Assembly (NCBI RefSeq): GCF_002843305.1
Contig: NZ_PGSG01000054.1
Location: forward strand, 1-64,000
Direction: 5' to 3'
Source: Streptomyces barkulensis
Lineage (GTDB): Bacteria > Actinomycetota > Actinomycetes > Streptomycetales > Streptomycetaceae
DNA: 64,000 bases
Of this stretch, positions 60,866-64,000 are shown one piece after another (within the stretch, counting starts at the first letter, position 1; every line of letters begins with the position of its first letter). A program made the position numbers and the translations under genes. The notes beneath the pieces were generated by a model. The model was not told the origin of the DNA, did no database searches, and saw nothing but the letters and a program-made list of their open reading frames with translations.

Positions 60866-61438
60866 GGGAGCTCTCCTTCGAGCGGTGGAATAAATAATGC
60901 GCAAGCCACATAAACCCTGAACGATCCATGATCGTTTAGCTTGCGCTCCGGGACCGTATACCGCTGCGCAGGAGTCGAACAAGATCACCCACCCCATCGT
61001 GACCCGAGCGTCACCTTCAAATATTCCCCCTATTTCACCATTTTCGCCGCCTCAGCAGTGAAATGGCTCGACAGATGATTCTGTCCGTAATCCATGCTTA
61101 TTTCCACTGGTTGGGAGCACCCGGGACCCGGCGCCCATCAGGGGCTGCGCCCACGCTCCCGCGGCGCTGTGCCATGGGTCCAGGAATCAGCACAACTCGG
61201 TTGATACCGACGTCAGGTTCGGACAGGCCCGGACCAGCAGCGCACCCCGCGCGGCGGCCACCAGGGCTGATACTCGGTACCGAGGGAACCCCGCGCCAAG
61301 CCGAAACGCCCGGTCGAACCCGACGTCCTCGCCGAGGCCGACACGGGCGGCTTCACCAGGAAGCAGTAACCACCGCTCCGGCCGACGCCCCTGACGCAAC
61401 CCTCATACGGAAAACGGACATCACTCCACGAACGCCTC
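60866..61438. other. 573-bp intergenic region with promoter and 5'-UTR hairpin for the secreted protein
   Basis: On the minus strand TTGTTC (60982-60977) and TATACG (60960-60955), 16 bp apart, form a possible promoter. The transcript would begin with a long hairpin: GCGCAAGC (60899-60906) with GCTTGCGC (60939-60946) outside, and AACGATC/GATCGTT (60920-60936) inside. It ends 33 nt before the start codon. The region 61000-61438 is AT-richer around 61020-61110 and otherwise shows no gene I can support. Confidence 0.5.
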
Positions 61439-62083
61439 TCAGTCCGTCCGGGCGGCGGCGAGGTGGGCCTCCACCCCCGCGACCCCGTCGATGCCCTGGC
61501 ACAGGCCCACGACCACCGGGACGAGACGCGCTTCCGGCACGTCCCCCCGAAGGGTGACGACCCCGTCCCGGACCTCGACCGCGACGGCGTCCTCGTCCAG
61601 GTCGAGGATGTCCCCCAGGACGTCCTGCTCGACCTCTTCGCGGATCTCGGCGTCGGAGCGGATGAAGACGTCGAGCAGGTCGCTGCGGGTGACGATGCCG
61701 GCCAGGAGCCCGTCCTCGTCGACCACCGGCAGCTGCTTGACGTGCCACCTGCGCAGTTCCCGCGCGACCCGGGGGATGGTCCAGTCGGCACGGGCGGTGA
61801 AGACGGGGCTGCTCATGAGCGCGCCGGCGGTCCGGGCCCGGGCCTTGCCCCAGGAGCGCTCGTCGTCCCCGTCCTGCCCCTGCGGGTCGGGTATGCCGGT
61901 CTCGTGCCGCAGCACGTCGGAGGCGGAGACGACGCCGACGGGAGCGCCGTCGTCGTCGACGACCGGGGCCGAGACGATGTCGTTGGCGTCCAGCAGGGCG
62001 GCGACCTCCGGCAGCGGCGTGTCGGGGCGGAAGGTGACCACGTCCTCGGTCATCACGTCACCGACCGTGTGGCGGTACAGCAT
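61439..62083 (-). CDS. CBS-pair and BON domain protein (second copy)
   Basis: A 214-residue protein with the same domain order as 18065-18766. Two CBS motifs (VGDVMTEDVVTFRPDTPL..., AGALMSSPVFTARADWTI..., about 5-140) are followed by a BON domain (VAVEVRDGVVTLRGDVPE, about 165-212). GGAGGAGG lies 9 nt before the ATG at 62083. It is a lone gene. Nucleotide-dependent regulation is inferred from the family. Confidence 0.87.
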   Translation of the reverse strand: MLYRHTVGDVMTEDVVTFRPDTPLPEVAALLDANDIVSAPVVDDDGAPVGVVSASDVLRHETGIPDPQGQDGDDERSWGKARARTAGALMSSPVFTARADWTIPRVARELRRWHVKQLPVVDEDGLLAGIVTRSDLLDVFIRSDAEIREEVEQDVLGDILDLDEDAVAVEVRDGVVTLRGDVPEARLVPVVVGLCQGIDGVAGVEAHLAAARTD

Positions 62084-62243
62084 GGCATCGGCCTCCTCCG
62101 CGTCGCGGCGGGGCGGCCGCACCCTCGCCGGCCGTTCCACCGTCGCCGTCCTCCCTCCCCATGACAACACCGCGCCGCTCCGGCGGCCAGTGCCGTTCGG
62201 CCCGACGGGGAGGCCGGCGGTCCCTCGACCAGGGCCGCTGTCC

Positions 62244-62249
62244 TATCCT
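62244..62249 (+). promoter_or_regulatory. -10 hexamer of a leaderless methyltransferase gene
   Basis: TATCCT ends 6 nt before the ATG at 62256, and no ribosome site is present. Confidence 0.5.
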
Positions 62250-62255
62250 CGGCCG

Positions 62256-62930
62256 ATGCGTTTACACCCCATCGACCGCCCGGCCGATCTCGACACGGTC
62301 CGTGAGTCCTACGACCGGGTGGCCGACAACTACGTTCACATGGTCCGGACGACGGGCTGCGGCGACATCCGCACCCATCCCTGGCTCAAGGCGTCGATCG
62401 ACGCCTTCGCCGACACCGTGCGCGGGCTCGGCCCCGTCCTCGACGTCGGCTGCGGCCCCGGAACGGTGACCGCCTACCTCGCCGAACGCGGGCTCGACGT
62501 GTCCGGGGTCGACCTCTCCCCCCGCATGATCGAGAACGCGCGCCGCCTCTACCCGCACTGCCGCTTCGACGTCGCCTCCGCCACCGACCTCGACCTCGAC
62601 CTCGGTGAGGCGTCCCTCGGCGGCGTGCTCGGGTGGTGGTCGCTGTTCAACCTCCCCCGTGACGTCCTTCCCCAGGTCCTCGCCATGTTCGCGCGCGCCC
62701 TGAAGCCGGGCGGGCACCTCATCACCGCGACACACGTCGGCGACGAGGACATCGCGCGCACCGAGGCCTACGGAGGCGTCCCCGTCCGCTGGACGACGCA
62801 CCAGTGGCGGCCGGAGCAGCTCGTGGACCTGATCGAGCGGGCCGGCCTGCTTCCGGTCGCCGAGCTCCGCCTCCCCGCCGAGGAGCAGACCGGTCCGGGC
62901 GTGGTCGTCATGGCCAAACGCCCCGGCTGA
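62256..62930 (+). CDS. Class I SAM-dependent methyltransferase
   Basis: A 224-residue methyltransferase: motif I VLDVGCGPGTVTAYLA, motif II VSGVDLSPRMIENAR, and LGGVLGWWSLFNLPRDVLPQVLAMFARALKPGGHLI. The N-terminal ESYDRVADNYVHMV is typical of this broad group (UbiE/COQ5-like or antibiotic methyltransferases). The substrate is unknown. A predicted leaderless mRNA starts at the ATG. Confidence 0.9.
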   Translation: MRLHPIDRPADLDTVRESYDRVADNYVHMVRTTGCGDIRTHPWLKASIDAFADTVRGLGPVLDVGCGPGTVTAYLAERGLDVSGVDLSPRMIENARRLYPHCRFDVASATDLDLDLGEASLGGVLGWWSLFNLPRDVLPQVLAMFARALKPGGHLITATHVGDEDIARTEAYGGVPVRWTTHQWRPEQLVDLIERAGLLPVAELRLPAEEQTGPGVVVMAKRPG

Positions 62931-62988
62931 GGCACGGGCGCTGGGCGGCGGGGCCCGCCTCCTCGATCGGACGAGGGCGGCACGCCTC

Positions 62989-63018
62989 TTGATAGGCAAG
63001 TAGCCACTTGCCTATGGT
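62989..63018 (+). promoter_or_regulatory. ArsR-VOC promoter with embedded 24-bp operator
   Basis: TTGATA (62989-62994) and TATGGT (63013-63018) are 18 bp apart, and the GTG start codon follows 7 nt later. The spacer and -10 are covered by a perfect inverted repeat, ATAGGCAAGT-AGCC-ACTTGCCTAT (62992-63015). Binding there must block RNA polymerase, so this is almost certainly the regulator's own operator. Confidence 0.8.
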
Positions 63019-63025
63019 GTTGGTC

Positions 63026-63319
63026 GTGGCGGAGGACCTCTTCAAGGCCCTGGCCGACCCCACCCGCCGGCGCATCCTCGATGAGCTGGTGGAGCGGGAC
63101 GGCCAGACCCTCTTCGAGATTTGCGCAAGGCTGGCGAACAAGCACGGTCTGGGGCTGTCCCGCCAGGCGATCAGCCAGCACCTGGCCGTACTGGAATCCG
63201 CCGGTCTGGTCGTCTCACGGCGCCAGGGCCGCTACAAGTTCCACGAGCTGAACACCGAACCCCTCGAACTCATCGTGACCCGATGGCTCAGGCCCGACAC
63301 CCCGGAGAGCACACCATGA
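63026..63319 (+). CDS. ArsR-family winged-helix regulator
   Basis: A 97-residue regulator: LFKALADPTRRRILDELVERDGQTLFEICARL, then GLSRQAISQHLAVLESAGLVVSRRQGRYKFHEL. No metal-binding CxC motif is present in the recognition helix region, so it is probably of the non-metal ArsR subgroup that controls nearby VOC or SRPBCC genes. The GTG at 63026 is preferred because the -10 places the transcript start there; an ATG at 63014 lies inside the -10. The stop overlaps the VOC gene by ATGA. Confidence 0.88.
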   Translation: MAEDLFKALADPTRRRILDELVERDGQTLFEICARLANKHGLGLSRQAISQHLAVLESAGLVVSRRQGRYKFHELNTEPLELIVTRWLRPDTPESTP

Positions 63320-63702
63320 GGATCCACCTCACCAGCGTCTTCGTCGACGACCAGGACAAGGCCCTGCACTTCTACACCGACGTGCTGGGCTTCGTGAAGA
63401 AGCACGACGTCCCGCTGGGTACGGACCGGTGGCTGACCGTGGTCTCGCCGGAGGATCCCGACGGAACGGAGCTGCTGCTCGAGCCCTCCGGCCACCCCGC
63501 GGTGCGGCCGTACAGGACGGCACTGGCCCAGGACGGCATCCCGGTCGCCTCCTTCGCCGTGGACGACGTACGGGCGGAGTTCGACCGGCTGCGCGGGCTC
63601 GGGGTGCGCTTCACCCAGGACCCGCTGGAGATGGGCACGATCACCACCGCGGTCCTGGACGACACCTGCGGCAATCTGATTCAGATCGCGCACAGCGGGT
63701 AA
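63316..63702 (+). CDS. VOC-family (glyoxalase/bleomycin-resistance-like) protein
   Basis: A 128-residue vicinal-oxygen-chelate protein with the paired beta-alpha-beta-beta-beta modules: SVFVDDQDKALHFYTDVLGFVKKHDVPLG, then PVASFAVDDVRAEFDRLRGLGVRFTQDP and AVLDDTCGNLIQIAHSG. Candidate metal ligands are His in the first strand, Glu in LLLEPSG and Asp/Gln near the C-terminus. The role may be detoxification or antibiotic binding; the coupled ArsR regulator suggests small-molecule induction. Confidence 0.9.
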   Translation: MRIHLTSVFVDDQDKALHFYTDVLGFVKKHDVPLGTDRWLTVVSPEDPDGTELLLEPSGHPAVRPYRTALAQDGIPVASFAVDDVRAEFDRLRGLGVRFTQDPLEMGTITTAVLDDTCGNLIQIAHSG

Positions 63703-63776
63703 GGCGCCGGCCCGCGCCTTCCGGGCCCCAAGCCCGCCCGTTCGACGAGGCAACCGCCGCGATCCACCGTCCGCCG

Positions 63777-63908
63777 TCAGGTTCGGACGCGCGGCGCGGG
63801 CGAGGCGGCGGCACGGCGCACGGGCACCACAGCGGAGACTGCCGACACAGCCGCCCCTGACAGAGCAACGCCCGCAAAGGATCTCCGGGAGATACGGGGT
63901 GAATTCAT
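63777..63908 (-). pseudogene. Truncated Tat-signal remnant
   Basis: A 43-residue frame beginning MNSPRISRRSFAGVALSG, a textbook twin-arginine signal (SRRSFAG plus hydrophobic region and PVRRAAASPA), then stopping at TGA (63777-63779). No exported domain follows before the VOC gene. A continuing frame in another phase (DGGRWIAAVASSNGR) hints at a frameshift. Most likely the broken 5' end of a secreted-protein gene; a genuine tiny peptide is less likely. Confidence 0.55.
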
Positions 63909-64000
63909 GTCTCCCACACTGCCGACGGATCCACGTCCGGACATCCAGGGGTCACCCCGGAACGGGCCCCGACCTCGCCGGGTCACGCCCTAATCTGGCC

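Noticed and set aside
61060..61438. Open frames in the region downstream of the CBS-BON gene
   Set aside because: They lack ribosome sites, domain features and convincing codon bias; treated as non-coding.

Overview
The window reads as a Streptomyces-type actinomycete chromosome. GC is very high, there are many GTG starts, GTGA/ATGA stop-start overlaps are common inside operons, and promoters have the form TTGnnn-18-TAnnnT. Characteristic families are also present: a streptogrisin-type protease, a DevR/OsdR response regulator and narGHJI. Long opposing open frames are everywhere and are composition shadows. No rRNA, tRNA, CRISPR array or intact insertion sequence was seen.

Layout. (1) 1-8.8 kb is a lipid or steroid beta-oxidation block: thiolase, fadD and a GMC oxidoreductase on the minus strand, with fabG4-like and MaoC genes diverging from them. 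A TetR regulator follows, divergent from an SCP2 protein and an acyl-CoA dehydrogenase. The same paired 14-bp palindromes (TTACTnnnnAGTAA) lie in both divergent promoters, so the TetR protein probably controls both. (2) 8.9-15.5 kb is a compact, apparently unstudied RiPP operon. It has a strong promoter with an overlapping GTGACCCGCGTCAC palindrome, a 48-codon ORF with two TTA codons, an MFS exporter, an S9 peptidase, a 39-residue precursor-like peptide, a B12-type radical SAM enzyme with an unusual CX7CX2C cluster motif and a partner protein, and it ends in a large terminator. (3) 15.5-45.4 kb is a hypoxia, dormancy and denitrification island. It holds a universal stress protein, a DoxX-like membrane protein, cNMP-binding and CBS-BON proteins, a DevR/OsdR orthologue and a PPOX protein. 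Two complete narGHJI operons lie tail to tail; the first carries a VKOR gene and the second a cupin gene. Next come two hemerythrins, NarK, a CopD-like protein, a NirK-like copper enzyme, a cysteine-containing HTH sensor and a 942-residue fusion of a polytopic membrane domain with a NirK-like enzyme. GGGnCC-N3/4-GGnCCC palindromes recur in front of these genes and are candidate DevR/OsdR boxes.

(4) 45.4-64 kb is mixed: acetyltransferase, XRE/methionine aminopeptidase pair, methyltransferases, a LysR regulator, a membrane protein with an FtsK-gamma-like tail, a secreted chitin-binding serine protease, a second FadD, a pentapeptide-like membrane protein, a beta-propeller lipoprotein-like protein, a visibly less GC-rich pair (secreted protein plus alpha/beta hydrolase), another CBS-BON protein, an ArsR-VOC operon and a Tat-signal remnant.

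How it fits together. In the island, nitrate would enter through NarK and be reduced to nitrite by Nar, then to NO by the NirK-like enzymes. Hemerythrin/RIC-type proteins and a presumed Fe-S sensor would handle NO, and DevR/OsdR would link the set to low oxygen. All of this is inferred from families and context. Many genes here have a -10 hexamer ending exactly 6-7 nt before the start codon, which predicts leaderless mRNAs.
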